A DNA stretch of 64,000 nt from Streptomyces glomeratus (GTDB lineage: Bacteria > Actinomycetota > Actinomycetes > Streptomycetales > Streptomycetaceae), in the NCBI RefSeq assembly GCF_021462825.1, contig NZ_JAKEEB010000022.1, positions 1 to 64,000 on the forward strand, given 5' to 3'. The notes below the pieces were generated by a model that worked only from the letters and a program-made list of their open reading frames with translations, did not search any database and was not told the origin of the DNA. This document shows positions 28,471 to 38,288 of this stretch, one piece after another (within the stretch, counting starts at the first letter, position 1; every line of letters begins with the position of its first letter). The position numbers and the translations under genes were made by a program.

Positions 28471-31437
28471 ATGGCACTCACGTACTCCGCAGGTTCCCTG
28501 GTGAAGGCCCGCGGCCGCGAATGGGTGGTGCTCCCCGAGAGCAAGCCCGACCTGCTCGTCCTGCGTCCGCTCGGCGGCTCGGACGACGACGTCGCCGCCG
28601 TGTTCCCGGCGTTCGAGACGGTCGAGGAGGCCCGGTTCGCCGCGCCGGAGCCGAGCGACCTCGGCGACCAGCGGGCGGCCGGCCTGCTCCGCACCGCCCT
28701 GCGCGTCGGCTTCCGCTCGGGCGCCGGCCCGTTCCGCTCGCTGGCCGGCATCGCCGTCGAGCCGCGCGCGTACCAGCTCGTCCCGCTGCTGATGGCACTG
28801 CGTCAGAAGACGGTCCGCCTGCTGATCTCCGACGACGTCGGCATCGGCAAGACCGTCGAGGCGGGCCTCATCGCGAGTGAACTCCTCGCGCAGGGCCAGG
28901 CGTCGGGCCTGGCCGTGCTGTGCTCCCCCGCGCTGGCGGAGCAGTGGCAGCAAGAGCTGCGCAGCAAGTTCGGCATCGACGCGGAGCTGGTGCTGTCATC
29001 GACGGTGACTCGCCTGGAGCGGGGCCTGGACCTCGGCCAGTCCCTCTTCGACCGCTACCCGAACGTCATCGTCTCCACCGACTTCATCAAGTCCACCCGT
29101 CACCGCGACGACTTCGTACGGCACTGTCCCGACCTGGTGATCGTCGACGAGGCGCACACGTGCGTGGCGGCCGACGACACCAAGACCGGCACGCAGAACC
29201 AGCTGCGCTACGAGCTGCTGCGGCGGGTCGCCGAGGACGCGGAACGGCACCTGCTGCTGGTGACGGCGACGCCGCACAGCGGCAAGGAGTCCGCGTTCCG
29301 GAACCTGCTGGGCCTGGTCAAGCCCGACTTGGCGCACGTCAACCTGGAGTCGGAGAGGGGCCGGAAGCTGCTCGCCCAGCACTTCGTGGCCCGCAAGCGC
29401 GCGGACGTGCGCCAGTACCTCACCAAGGAGGACGGCCTGGCCGACGACTCGCTCGCCGAGCGCACCGCGTTCCCCTCGGACCGCTACTTCAAGGACGAGA
29501 CGTACAAGCTGTCCCCGGAGTACCGGGCCCTGCTGGACGACGCGATCGCCTACGCGAGTGAGCGGGTGGAGGAGGCGGACGGCCGGGGCCGGAGGGAGGC
29601 CCGAATAGCGTGGTGGTCGGCGATCGCGCTGCTGCGTTCGCTGGTGTCGTCCCCGCGGGCGGCGGCGCAGACGCTGCGCACGAGGTCCGCGGCCGCGGTC
29701 GCGTCCTCGGCGGAGGAGGCCGACAAGCTCGGCGCCCCACTGAACAGCGACGCGGCAGACAGCGACTCGATGGAGGGCATGGACGTAGCGCCGGGCGCGG
29801 AGATCGAGGTCGACGATCCGCGCTCGCGCCTGGCCGAACTCGCCGACCGGGCGGCGGACCTGGAGGGCCCGGCGCAGGACCTCAAGCTGAAGGCGCTGAT
29901 CAAGCACCTCAAGTCGCTGCTTGCCGACGGCTACAACCCGATCGTCTTCTGCCGCTACATCCCCACGGCCAAGTACCTGGCCGAGCAACTGGCCAACGAC
30001 CCGGAGACGAAGAAGCGCGGCCCCCTGGGCGCCAAGACGGTCGTCAAGGCGGTCACCGGTGAACTGTCGCCGCAGCAGCGCATCGACAACATCGAGGCGC
30101 TGGCGACGGAGGCCGGCGAGGACGCCGCCGCGCGCCGGGTGCTGATCGCCACGGACTGCCTGTCGGAGGGCGTGAACCTGCAGCACTACTTCGACGCGGT
30201 GGTTCACTACGACCTGGCGTGGAACCCCACCCGCCACGACCAGCGCGAGGGCCGCGTCGACCGCTACGGCCAGCGCCGCGACGAGGTCCGCGTCATCACC
30301 CTGTACGGCGACGACAACGGCATCGACGGCAAGGTCCTCGAAGTCCTCATCAAGAAGCACCGCCAGATCAAGAAGGACCTGGGCATCTCGGTGTCGATCC
30401 CGGACGAGCTGTCGACGGGCGTGACGGACGCGATCGTGGAGTGGCTGCTGATGCGCGGCCGCGAGAGCGAGGACGCGCTGTTCAGCGCGGACGCGTTCAA
30501 GGTGAGCACGGCGAAGCTGGACAGCGACTGGAACTCGGCGGCGGAGCGGGAGAAGGCATCGCGTTCACGGTTCGCGCAGCGCTCGGTCCACCCGGAGGAG
30601 GTGGCCCGGGAGGTCGCCGCGATCCGGGATGCGCTGGGCGGTACGGGCGAGGTGAGGACGTTCGTACGTGAAGCGCTGGGCTCGCTGGGCGCGGTACTGC
30701 GCGGAGCCGACGTGCAGGAGGACTTCACGGCCCAGGTGGGCGGTACGCCCGCGGGCCTGCGGGACGCGCTGGCGACGGCCGTGGGCGCTGAGGTGATCGA
30801 GCAGGACCGCCCGATCCCGTTCCGGACGGACCCGGCGGTGGCACGGGGCGAGGCGGCGCTGGTGCGGACGGACCCGGTGGTGGGCGCGCTCGCGTCGCAC
30901 GTCCTGAACGCGGCGCTGGACACCCAGGCGGACGGCACACGCCCGGCACGCCGCTGCGGTGTGGTGACCACGGACGCGGTGGCGACGCGTACGACGCTGC
31001 TGCTGGTCCGCTACCGCTTCCACCTGACCCTGCCGTCGCGCAGCGGCGAGAAGCAGCTGGTCGCGGAGGACGCGCGGCTGCTGGCCTTCGAGGGCTCCCC
31101 GAAGAACGCGGTGTGGTTGTCGCAGGAGCGTGCGGCGGCCCTGCTGGACGCGACGGCGTCCGAGAACACGGACCCGCACTTCGGCGAGCGCATGATGAAG
31201 CGCATCCTCGACCAACTCCCGGAAGCGAACGGCTACCTGGAGACCTACGGCGAGGACTTGGCCGCCGAGCTGGACGCCTCGCACCGCCGGGTCCGCCAGG
31301 CCTCCGGCGAGATCGTCCGAGGCCTGTCGGTGACGGCCCAGAAGCCGGCCGACGTCCTCGGCGCGTACCTGTACCTGCCAGCCAACCCTGCTGCTTCTTC
31401 CCCCGCCCCTGCTGCTGTCTCTGGAGCGTCCGCCTGA
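28471..31437 (+). CDS. SNF2/SF2 helicase (DrmD-like)
   Basis: A 988-residue SNF2-type ATPase. The N-terminus (GSLVKARGREWVVLPES) is the usual opening of defence-linked SNF2 proteins. Motifs: Q/Walker A LLISDDVGIGKTVEAGLIA near 121-128, motif II LVIVDEAHTC near 226, motif III LLLVTATPHSGKE near 262, and the C-terminal lobe ATDCLSEGVNLQHYFDAVVH then WNPTRHDQREGRVDRYGQ near 560-600. The C-terminal third carries no family I can name. In class 1 DISARM an SNF2 protein (DrmD) is encoded next to an adenine methylase (DrmMI), as here. ATG 28471 is chosen over TTG 28459; GAGGA lies at 28453-28457. Its stop overlaps the methylase ATG (TGATG). Confidence 0.9.
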   Translation: MALTYSAGSLVKARGREWVVLPESKPDLLVLRPLGGSDDDVAAVFPAFETVEEARFAAPEPSDLGDQRAAGLLRTALRVGFRSGAGPFRSLAGIAVEPRAYQLVPLLMALRQKTVRLLISDDVGIGKTVEAGLIASELLAQGQASGLAVLCSPALAEQWQQELRSKFGIDAELVLSSTVTRLERGLDLGQSLFDRYPNVIVSTDFIKSTRHRDDFVRHCPDLVIVDEAHTCVAADDTKTGTQNQLRYELLRRVAEDAERHLLLVTATPHSGKESAFRNLLGLVKPDLAHVNLESERGRKLLAQHFVARKRADVRQYLTKEDGLADDSLAERTAFPSDRYFKDETYKLSPEYRALLDDAIAYASERVEEADGRGRREARIAWWSAIALLRSLVSSPRAAAQTLRTRSAAAVASSAEEADKLGAPLNSDAADSDSMEGMDVAPGAEIEVDDPRSRLAELADRAADLEGPAQDLKLKALIKHLKSLLADGYNPIVFCRYIPTAKYLAEQLANDPETKKRGPLGAKTVVKAVTGELSPQQRIDNIEALATEAGEDAAARRVLIATDCLSEGVNLQHYFDAVVHYDLAWNPTRHDQREGRVDRYGQRRDEVRVITLYGDDNGIDGKVLEVLIKKHRQIKKDLGISVSIPDELSTGVTDAIVEWLLMRGRESEDALFSADAFKVSTAKLDSDWNSAAEREKASRSRFAQRSVHPEEVAREVAAIRDALGGTGEVRTFVREALGSLGAVLRGADVQEDFTAQVGGTPAGLRDALATAVGAEVIEQDRPIPFRTDPAVARGEAALVRTDPVVGALASHVLNAALDTQADGTRPARRCGVVTTDAVATRTTLLLVRYRFHLTLPSRSGEKQLVAEDARLLAFEGSPKNAVWLSQERAAALLDATASENTDPHFGERMMKRILDQLPEANGYLETYGEDLAAELDASHRRVRQASGEIVRGLSVTAQKPADVLGAYLYLPANPAASSPAPAAVSGASA

Positions 31438-34400
31438 TGTCCGCCACGACCCGCAACCAGGTGTTCACCGCCGTCCACACGGTCGGAGGTCTGCTGCCGG
31501 CCGACATGCTGCTGCGCATCTCCGAGGGCAAGGATGTCCCGGGCTCCAAGCCGGCCGACTACGGCCTGCCGTCGTCGCGTTCGGTACGGGACGAGGCGGA
31601 GCGCAGCTGGGAGTACCTGAAACCGCTCTGGCGCGAGCTGCGCAAGCACCTCCCCGAGGACCGCGAGACGGGGTTTCCCTCGTCTGATCCCACTGGCCGC
31701 GCGGGCGCCGACTGGCTGGCGCCGCTGTGGCGGGAGCTGGGCTTCGGCCGTCTGACGCCGATCGGCACGGAAGGCGTCACGGCCGACTCGGACACGGAGA
31801 AGCGGTTCGAGGTCTCGCACCGCTGGCAGCACGCGCTCATCCACCAGGTGGCATGGAACGGCAACCTCGACAAGCGTCCGGGCGGCGCGGGCACGGTCCC
31901 GCCACAGTCGATGCTCCAGGAGTGCCTGAACCGGACCGAGGCCCACCTGTGGGGCATCCTGACGAACGGTCGCCAGGTTCGACTGCTCCGGGACTCCAGC
32001 GCGCTGGCCACGGCGTCGTACGTCGAGTTCGACCTGGAGGCGATCTTCGACGGTGAGCTGTTCAGCGAGTTCGTACTGCTGTATCGCCTGCTGCATGTGT
32101 CCCGCTTCGAGGTCGCGGAGGACGCGGCGCCGTCGACGTGCTGGCTGGAGAAGTGGCGCACGGAGGCGATCGCGCAGGGCACCCGTGCGCTGGACCAGCT
32201 GAGGAAGGGCGTCCAGCGGGCGATCACGACCCTCGGCACGGGGTTCCTGAAGCACCCGGAGAACCGGGAGTTGAGGGAGACCCTGGAGGTCAAGACCTTC
32301 CACTACGCGCTGCTGCGCATGGTCTACCGGCTCCTGTTCCTGTTCGTGGCCGAGGACCGCGAGGTCCTGCTGTCCCCGTCGGCGGACGAGACGGCGAGGG
32401 AGCGGTACGCCGCATACTTCTCCTCGGCCCGTCTGCGCCGGCACGCCCAGCGCCGCCGGGGCACGGCGCACGGTGACCTGTACCAGGCGCTGCGCTTCAT
32501 CCTGACGGGCCTGGGCAACGACGACGGCCTGCCGGAGCTGGGCCTGCCGGGCCTGGGCGGCATCTTCGACGACACGGAGGCGGACAAGGTCCTGCACGGC
32601 CTGTCGCTGTCGAATGAGCCGCTGCTGGAGGCGATCCGGGCCCTGTCGATCGTGCGGGACACGAGCAGCAAGCGGAACCGGGTGGTCGACTACCGGCACC
32701 TGGACGCGGAGGAACTGGGCTCCATCTACGAGTCCCTGCTGGAGCTGGTCCCCAAGCACAACGCGACCGACCGCACCTTCGAACTGGTCGAGTTGGCGGG
32801 CAACACGAGGAAGACGACGGGTTCCTACTACACCCCGTCCTCTCTGATCGAATGCCTGCTGGACTCGGCGCTTGACCCAGTGATCGACGACGCGGTGAAG
32901 CGAGGCGAGATCCGAGCGACGCGCTCTGGCCAGCCGAATCCGGGCCCGGCCATCGTCGAGGAGCTGCTGAACCTGACGGTGTGTGACCCGGCCTGCGGCT
33001 CGGGACACTTTCTGGTGGCTGCGGCTCGTCGTATCGCCAAGCGGGTGGCTGCGGTACGGGAGCAGAACCCGGAGCCGACGATCGACGCGGTGCGGCACGC
33101 GCTGCACGAGGTGGTCGCACGGTGTATCTACGGGGTCGACCTCAACCCGATGGCAGTTGAGTTGGCAAAGGTTTCCTTGTGGCTGGAGGCCCTGGAACCG
33201 GGCAAGCCGCTGGGTTTCCTGGACGCCCACATCAAGCACGGCAACGCGCTGATCGGGGCTACGCCAGCGCTGCTGGCGAAGGGCATCCCTGATGACGCGT
33301 TCAAGCCGATCGAGGGCGACGACAAGAAGATCGCGTCGGCGGTTAGGAAGCGGAACGCTGCTGAGCGCGGCGGCCAGTTGAGCTTCCACACCGAGGAACG
33401 CATCTGGGTGTCCAATGCGGCCTTCGCGGCGAGCTTGCGCGACATCACTGCAGCCCCGACCAACACCTTGCGCGACGTCCGACTTCAGTCGAGCCGCTTC
33501 CGCGAGCTGGAGCAGTCGGCGGACTACCTCCGGGCGCTACACATCAGCGACGCCTGGTGCGCCGCCTTCGTCTGGCCCAAGGTCCAGGGCGCACCGACGC
33601 CGGTGACGGAAGGGGTCTTCCGCGACCTACAGAGCGCGGGCGCGGGCATCCCGGTGAGCACGAACGACGAGGTCATCCGGCTCGCGCAGCAGTACAAGGT
33701 CTTCCACTGGCATTTGGAGTTTCCAGAGGTGTTCGCCGTCTCTGAGGCTGCGGGCGGCAGTGTCGATCCATCTACGGGGTGGGCTGGCGGCTTCTCGGCC
33801 GTGCTGGGAAATCCGCCGTGGGAGCGCATCAAGCTGCTGGAGCAGGAGTTCTTCGCGCAACGCGACGCGTCAATTGCAACGGCGAGGAACGCCGCTGCAC
33901 GGCGCAGGTTGATTTCCCAGTTGGCAAGCACCCAGCCAGAGCTGGCACGCGAGTTCAGCGAGGCAAAGCGACAAGGTGACGGCGAAGCACACTTTATTCG
34001 CAATTCTGGGAAGTACAAGTTCACCGGAATCGGCACAGTCAACACCTATGCAGCGTTCTGCGAGAGTAACCGAGAATTGATCGGTCCACACGGACACATG
34101 GGAGTTATTGTCCCAACAGGCATTGCCACCGACGCAACTACTCAATATTTCTTTAAAGACCTGACGTCAAGCAGTTCACTAGCGGCATTGTACGACTTTG
34201 AAAATGCCTCTCCCATCTTTCCAGGCGTGCATCGTTCGTTCAAGTTCAGCATTTTGTCCGTCACAGGGAGCCGGATCCGAGTCGAGGCCGCCCAGTTCGC
34301 TTTCTTCTTGCACGACCCAGCAGAACTCGATAGCGCAGGTAAGCTTTTCACGCTAACACCTCGGGAGATCATGCTGCTAAACCCGAACAGCGGTACCTGC

Positions 34401-35459
34401 TCAGTGTTCCGCAGTCGACGAGACGCAGAGATCACGCTTGATATCTACCGGCGCCTTCCCGTGCTGATTCAAAATGACACCCCATCTGAGAATCCGTGGC
34501 AACTCCACCTGGGCCGAATGTTCCACATGTCAGATGATTCTGAATACTTCCAAACGCGCGAGGACCTCAATTCGGAGGGATGGACCAGGAAGGGACATGG
34601 TTTTTCCAATGGGAGCACAATAGCCCTTCCGGTTTACGAAGCTAAAATGCTTCACCAGTTCGACCACCGATGGGCCACTTACGGGCCCGATAACGCCACC
34701 CGCGATGTGACGCTCAGCGAGAAGCAGAGCGCGTCATTCACTGTCACGCCTCGCTACTGGATCGACTCTCGCAAAGTCGACGGAAAACTCTCACCATTGG
34801 AGTGGAATCGAGACTGGCTGATCGCAGTACGGAAAATCTGTCGCTCAACTGACGAACGCACTCTCATCGCAGCACCATTTCCTCGTATCGCTCTAGGCGA
34901 CTCAGCGAACTTGATGTTGCCGAGGCTTCCCGATAGTGCACCGCTTCTCACGGCTTGCACAGCATCCTTTGCCCTAGACTACGTACTGCGCCAAAAAATC
35001 GGGGGCACTAACCTTACGTTTTTCCTTCTAGAGCAGCTTCCCGTCCCAAGCCCGAGCCAATTGAATCCACACGCTCCCTTCATTCTCCCTCGCATTATGG
35101 AGCTCTCCTATACCACTGGAGACATGGAGTCTTTCGCTGCCGACTACGGAGACAGGAGCACCCCCTTCCAATGGGACGAATCCCGTCGTCAAGTTTTGCG
35201 CGCCGAGTTGGACGCCCTCTTCTTCCACCTCTACGGCATATCCCGAGAGGACACCGACTACATCCTCGACACATTCCCCATCGTCCGTCGTAAGGACGAG
35301 GCCAAGTACGGCACCTACCGCACAAAGGCGCTTATCCTCGCCGAGTACGACCGCATGGCCACAGCCGGCGTCAGCCTCGAAAACCCCTTGGTGGACGGCG
35401 AGAACTACACCTCCACCCTCACCCCGCCCCCGGGCCACGGCCCCCGACACCCCGCCTGA
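31437..35459 (+). CDS. Eco57I/PglX-type N6-adenine DNA methyltransferase (DrmMI-like)
   Basis: A 1340-residue methyltransferase. The AdoMet-binding motif I is VCDPACGSGHFLVAA near 514, motif region YGVDLNPMAVELAKVSLWLE near 562, and the catalytic motif IV is LGNPPWER near 790, typical of N6-adenine enzymes that carry the target-recognition domain on the same chain. About 500 N-terminal residues of helical character precede the catalytic core. The segment from about 33,860 to 35,150, which encodes the expected target-recognition part, has visibly lower GC and AT-rich codons, then the last 100 codons return to high GC. In this context it should mark host DNA as self for the linked helicases. 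It starts at ATG 31437 inside the preceding stop and is followed by an unknown gene 67 bases on. Confidence 0.92.
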   Translation: MSATTRNQVFTAVHTVGGLLPADMLLRISEGKDVPGSKPADYGLPSSRSVRDEAERSWEYLKPLWRELRKHLPEDRETGFPSSDPTGRAGADWLAPLWRELGFGRLTPIGTEGVTADSDTEKRFEVSHRWQHALIHQVAWNGNLDKRPGGAGTVPPQSMLQECLNRTEAHLWGILTNGRQVRLLRDSSALATASYVEFDLEAIFDGELFSEFVLLYRLLHVSRFEVAEDAAPSTCWLEKWRTEAIAQGTRALDQLRKGVQRAITTLGTGFLKHPENRELRETLEVKTFHYALLRMVYRLLFLFVAEDREVLLSPSADETARERYAAYFSSARLRRHAQRRRGTAHGDLYQALRFILTGLGNDDGLPELGLPGLGGIFDDTEADKVLHGLSLSNEPLLEAIRALSIVRDTSSKRNRVVDYRHLDAEELGSIYESLLELVPKHNATDRTFELVELAGNTRKTTGSYYTPSSLIECLLDSALDPVIDDAVKRGEIRATRSGQPNPGPAIVEELLNLTVCDPACGSGHFLVAAARRIAKRVAAVREQNPEPTIDAVRHALHEVVARCIYGVDLNPMAVELAKVSLWLEALEPGKPLGFLDAHIKHGNALIGATPALLAKGIPDDAFKPIEGDDKKIASAVRKRNAAERGGQLSFHTEERIWVSNAAFAASLRDITAAPTNTLRDVRLQSSRFRELEQSADYLRALHISDAWCAAFVWPKVQGAPTPVTEGVFRDLQSAGAGIPVSTNDEVIRLAQQYKVFHWHLEFPEVFAVSEAAGGSVDPSTGWAGGFSAVLGNPPWERIKLLEQEFFAQRDASIATARNAAARRRLISQLASTQPELAREFSEAKRQGDGEAHFIRNSGKYKFTGIGTVNTYAAFCESNRELIGPHGHMGVIVPTGIATDATTQYFFKDLTSSSSLAALYDFENASPIFPGVHRSFKFSILSVTGSRIRVEAAQFAFFLHDPAELDSAGKLFTLTPREIMLLNPNSGTCSVFRSRRDAEITLDIYRRLPVLIQNDTPSENPWQLHLGRMFHMSDDSEYFQTREDLNSEGWTRKGHGFSNGSTIALPVYEAKMLHQFDHRWATYGPDNATRDVTLSEKQSASFTVTPRYWIDSRKVDGKLSPLEWNRDWLIAVRKICRSTDERTLIAAPFPRIALGDSANLMLPRLPDSAPLLTACTASFALDYVLRQKIGGTNLTFFLLEQLPVPSPSQLNPHAPFILPRIMELSYTTGDMESFAADYGDRSTPFQWDESRRQVLRAELDALFFHLYGISREDTDYILDTFPIVRRKDEAKYGTYRTKALILAEYDRMATAGVSLENPLVDGENYTSTLTPPPGHGPRHPA

Positions 35460-35526
35460 CCGCCCGGCGATCGCCGCGCGCAACCCGATCGCCCTCAACT
35501 GCGAGAAGCCACCTCAGGAGCGAGCA

Positions 35527-36777
35527 ATGGACAACGAGATCCAGCTGATCAGTGACGGTGATGGACTGGCGGTCATCGGGAATGCGACGGATGTCGAACG
35601 CTTCCTCGTTTCGGAGGGCCTGCCGTCGAAGGACCTAGGCATGCAACGGCTCAAGTCCGCCTTCGGTACCGGGGCCACAGCCGCTCAGGCAGGTTCGGAG
35701 ATCGCCGCCAACTCCGGCCGCTGGGTGAAGCTGACCCAGGAGTCCGCGCAGCGTGTCAAGAAGTTCGGGCTGATGGAAAGCAAGACGCCAGGCGTCAGCC
35801 ATGCGATGGTCGGGAAACCTGGCTCGATCAAGAACTGGCTCCAGGTCGAGAAGGGGGCTGGCTCGTTCCTGACGAACCCAGCGCTTCTGTCTGGTGCCGC
35901 GGGGATCATGGCACAGCTCGCGATGCAGCAGACCATGGACGAGATCACCGACTATCTCGCCACGATCGACGAGAAGGTCGACGACGTGTTGCGGGCCCAG
36001 AAGGACGCCGTGTTGTCCCGCATGATCGGAGTGGACCTCCTGATCGAGGAGACCATGACCATCCGAGAACAGGTGGGCCGGGTCTCCGAGGTCACGTGGT
36101 CGAAGGTGCAGGGCGCGCCGGCCACGATCGCAGATACCCAGGCGTATGCATTGCGTCAACTCGACGCACTCGCAGAGAAGATGGAGAGCAAAACCAAGAT
36201 TGGTGATCTCGCCACGACGGCCAAGGAGGCCGAGTCCAAGACGCAGGAGTGGCTAGCTGTTCTGGCTCGTTGCTTCCAACTGCAAGACGCGATCGCCGTG
36301 CTCGAACTCGACCGAGTGCTCAACGCGACTCCGGATGACCTGGACCAGCATCGCCTCGGGCTCCGGGCTGCCCGACAGAACCGGCTGAGTCTCATCTCGC
36401 GAAGCACCGAGCGTCTGGTGGCCCGGATGAACGCGGCTGCTGACACGGCCAACGCGAAAGTGCTGCTGCACCCGACCAAGTCCCCGGCTGTAGTCCAGTC
36501 GGCCAACCACGTCGCGACCGGCGTCCATGACTTCCGCGGGCGCCTCGGGATCGAGTCCGGGCGCCAGTCGTCGGAGACGAGACGGTGGGTGGACGCGGCC
36601 GCCGTGGTAAGGGACAAGGCGCTCGAAACAGGAGCAAAGGGCGTCGATGCCGCCAGAAGCCTCGGCAACGAGACCCTCGACCGTGCCAACTCGGTCAAGG
36701 GCAAGCTCTCCAACGAGATTGTGGAGCGAGCGCGGCGTCGACGCGGGGGTGAGGAGGAACGCGGCGAGGAAGGCTGA
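35527..36777 (+). CDS. unknown helical protein, last gene of the kinase-helicase operon
   Basis: A 416-residue protein I cannot assign. It begins MDNEIQLISDGDGLAVIGNA (a small beta segment), then becomes almost fully helical. A moderately hydrophobic stretch NPALLSGAAGIMAQLAMQQ (near 118-136) precedes a predicted coiled region (TMDEITDYLATIDEKVDDVL). The C-terminus is basic and acidic (RARRRRGGEEERGEEG). ATG 35527 has AGGAG 8 bases upstream. It follows the methylase by 67 bases and is closed by a hairpin, so it most likely belongs to the same transcript. The layout recalls helical membrane-active or scaffold proteins, but I see no catalytic motif. An effector role is only a guess. Confidence 0.75.
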   Translation: MDNEIQLISDGDGLAVIGNATDVERFLVSEGLPSKDLGMQRLKSAFGTGATAAQAGSEIAANSGRWVKLTQESAQRVKKFGLMESKTPGVSHAMVGKPGSIKNWLQVEKGAGSFLTNPALLSGAAGIMAQLAMQQTMDEITDYLATIDEKVDDVLRAQKDAVLSRMIGVDLLIEETMTIREQVGRVSEVTWSKVQGAPATIADTQAYALRQLDALAEKMESKTKIGDLATTAKEAESKTQEWLAVLARCFQLQDAIAVLELDRVLNATPDDLDQHRLGLRAARQNRLSLISRSTERLVARMNAAADTANAKVLLHPTKSPAVVQSANHVATGVHDFRGRLGIESGRQSSETRRWVDAAAVVRDKALETGAKGVDAARSLGNETLDRANSVKGKLSNEIVERARRRRGGEEERGEEG

Positions 36778-36839
36778 GTGAGCGTCGACCGTCAGCCAGT
36801 GCGCAGCCCTCAACACCCTCAACCGCGAAGAGGCGGTTA

Positions 36840-36882
36840 CGCGTCACGGTGGCAGGCGCCTGCGGCCTGCAACCGTGACGCG
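36840..36882. terminator. bidirectional terminator between convergent genes
   Basis: Inverted repeat CGCGTCACGGT (36840-36850) / ACCGTGACGCG (36872-36882) with an inner GCAGGC/GCCTGC stem. It separates the defence operon from the leftward DUF397 gene. Confidence 0.75.
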
Positions 36883-36888
36883 TCGCCT

Positions 36889-37074
36889 TCAGGCCTCCGC
36901 CACAAAGTCAAGGAAGCGCAACCAGCCGTCCCGGCCCACGGCAAAGGGGGTGCGCATCGCATCCTTGGAGTCCCGTACGTGGACGACCTCTTCGGTCACG
37001 GCGACCTCCACGCAGTCGTCGCCCTGGCTACCGCTGTAGCTGGACTTGAACCAGGCCAGTTCCGTCTTGCTCAT
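36889..37074 (-). CDS. DUF397 protein
   Basis: A 61-residue DUF397 protein (MSKTELAWFKSSYSGSQGDD, then CVEVAV, VHVRDSKD and a final W-x-x-FL). These small streptomycete proteins are nearly always encoded next to a DUF5753 XRE regulator and are thought to act with it, in some cases as antitoxin- or anti-sigma-like partners. Here its ATG (37074) overlaps the stop of that XRE gene by four bases, so the two are translationally coupled. Confidence 0.9.
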   Translation of the reverse strand: MSKTELAWFKSSYSGSQGDDCVEVAVTEEVVHVRDSKDAMRTPFAVGRDGWLRFLDFVAEA

Positions 37075-37931
37075 AGCTCTCCTAGGAGTCGCTCCAGCAG
37101 ACCCCGCGAGTCCTGAGCGTTCAGGGCCTGCGAGCGCAGTGTGTCATAGCGCTGCTGGAGCAGACTCACCTCTTTCGGGTCGGAGATCAGACGGCCGTTC
37201 TGCTGCCCCTCGGAGTAGGCGAGCCGCTGCCCCTTCGGGGTTTCCAGAAGCCGCATCGGCCCATCAAGGCAGGCGTGTAACCCTGCCTGCAACGGCACGA
37301 TCTGCAGTGTCACATTACGCGGTGCGCTCAGCTCCAACACGTGGTCGAACAACTCCCGCATCCGGCCGGCGCTCCCGAACCGGCGCCGGAACACATGCTC
37401 CTCCACGATGAAGCTGAACGGGATCGTCGGCCGCTCGAACAACATCCGCTGCCGCTCCATCCGCCGCTCCATGAAGCTTTCCAACTGGTCGTCCGGCGCC
37501 ACCGGAACGGTGCCCTCGAACACGGCTCGTGCATACCCCTCCGACTGCAACAGCCCCGGCACCAACCGGCACTCATACGTGCACAGACTCACCGCCATCC
37601 GCTCCAGACGAGCCCATTGCCGGAACCAAGCCGCCAGCCCCGCCTCTCCCCGCGTCAGAAAGCACGCCGACCGTCGCAACGCCCCCGTGTTGCCCAGCGC
37701 CTCCTCCGCCCGCTCCACGAACGACCCGTCCGGCATGCGCCGCCCCAACTCCACAGACTCCACTGTGTGCTTGGAAAAACGCACCAGCTCCCCGAACTCC
37801 GCCCGGCTCAGCCCCGCGTGCTCGCGCAGCGCCTGGACGACAGCCCCGAACGTCCGCAGGCTGTCCGACGGGCCCGGTTCCCGCTCGTACTCCTCGTTCA
37901 GCCCCACCGGTTCGACGTGGTCGGTCGTCAT
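37071..37931 (-). CDS. XRE-family regulator with DUF5753 domain
   Basis: A 286-residue regulator. The N-terminal helix-turn-helix (FGAVVQALREHAGLSRAEFG, then VRFSKHTVESVELGRRMP) covers about 28-80. The DUF5753 domain follows (CTYECRLVPGLLQSEGYAR, ERRMERQRMLFERP, FIVEEHVFRRRFG and QIVPLQAGLHACLDGP). Such proteins are pleiotropic streptomycete regulators in the BldB/WhiJ style, paired with DUF397 proteins. ATG 37931 follows GGAGG; the longer in-frame extension to 38078 is not typical. It sits just outside the defence operon and may control itself and its partner; no link to the defence genes is visible. Confidence 0.92.
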   Translation of the reverse strand: MTTDHVEPVGLNEEYEREPGPSDSLRTFGAVVQALREHAGLSRAEFGELVRFSKHTVESVELGRRMPDGSFVERAEEALGNTGALRRSACFLTRGEAGLAAWFRQWARLERMAVSLCTYECRLVPGLLQSEGYARAVFEGTVPVAPDDQLESFMERRMERQRMLFERPTIPFSFIVEEHVFRRRFGSAGRMRELFDHVLELSAPRNVTLQIVPLQAGLHACLDGPMRLLETPKGQRLAYSEGQQNGRLISDPKEVSLLQQRYDTLRSQALNAQDSRGLLERLLGEL

Positions 37932-38058
37932 TCGAGGCCCACCTCCAGGTGCACACGTGCCAGTTCCCCTGATCGAGAACCCCAGCGTGGCCAACGCGAA
38001 TTCGTACTGTCCACCGAACGTGTCCGTACGCTGACTCACCGTACGAAGCCAGACCGCG

Positions 38059-38268
38059 TCAGACCGTGCCCTCCACATGGAGGCGGGCCAAGTGGCGCAG
38101 CGGGGACGTCTTGTCCCACACGTGCCAGCGCGCGCCGCACACCGGGTCGGTCTCGTAGGTCACCTCCGCGGGGAAGCCGTCGGCCTTGATCCGCTGGGCA
38201 GGCGGACCGGCCAGCTTTCTGCCGCAGCGGGGGCAGTGGTCCGGCGTGCGCATGGGATACATGCCCAT
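38059..38268 (-). CDS. small zinc-ribbon-like protein
   Basis: A 69-residue protein (MGMYPMRTPDHCPRCGRKLA ... ETDPVCGARWHVWDKTSPLR). One CPRC pair and a later C-G-A-R-W-H-V suggest a small metal-binding fold. ATG 38268 is preceded by AGGAG at about 10 bases. It lies 21 bases downstream of the DUF3293 gene in the same direction, so the two may be co-transcribed. No function can be assigned. Confidence 0.65.
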   Translation of the reverse strand: MGMYPMRTPDHCPRCGRKLAGPPAQRIKADGFPAEVTYETDPVCGARWHVWDKTSPLRHLARLHVEGTV

Positions 38269-38288
38269 TGGTTCATCTCCTGTGTATG

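Noticed and set aside
31437..35459. Calling the methylase PglX of a BREX or Pgl system
   Set aside because: The family is related, but no PglZ, BrxC/PglY or Lon-like gene is present, and the SNF2 and DUF1998 neighbours fit DISARM better.
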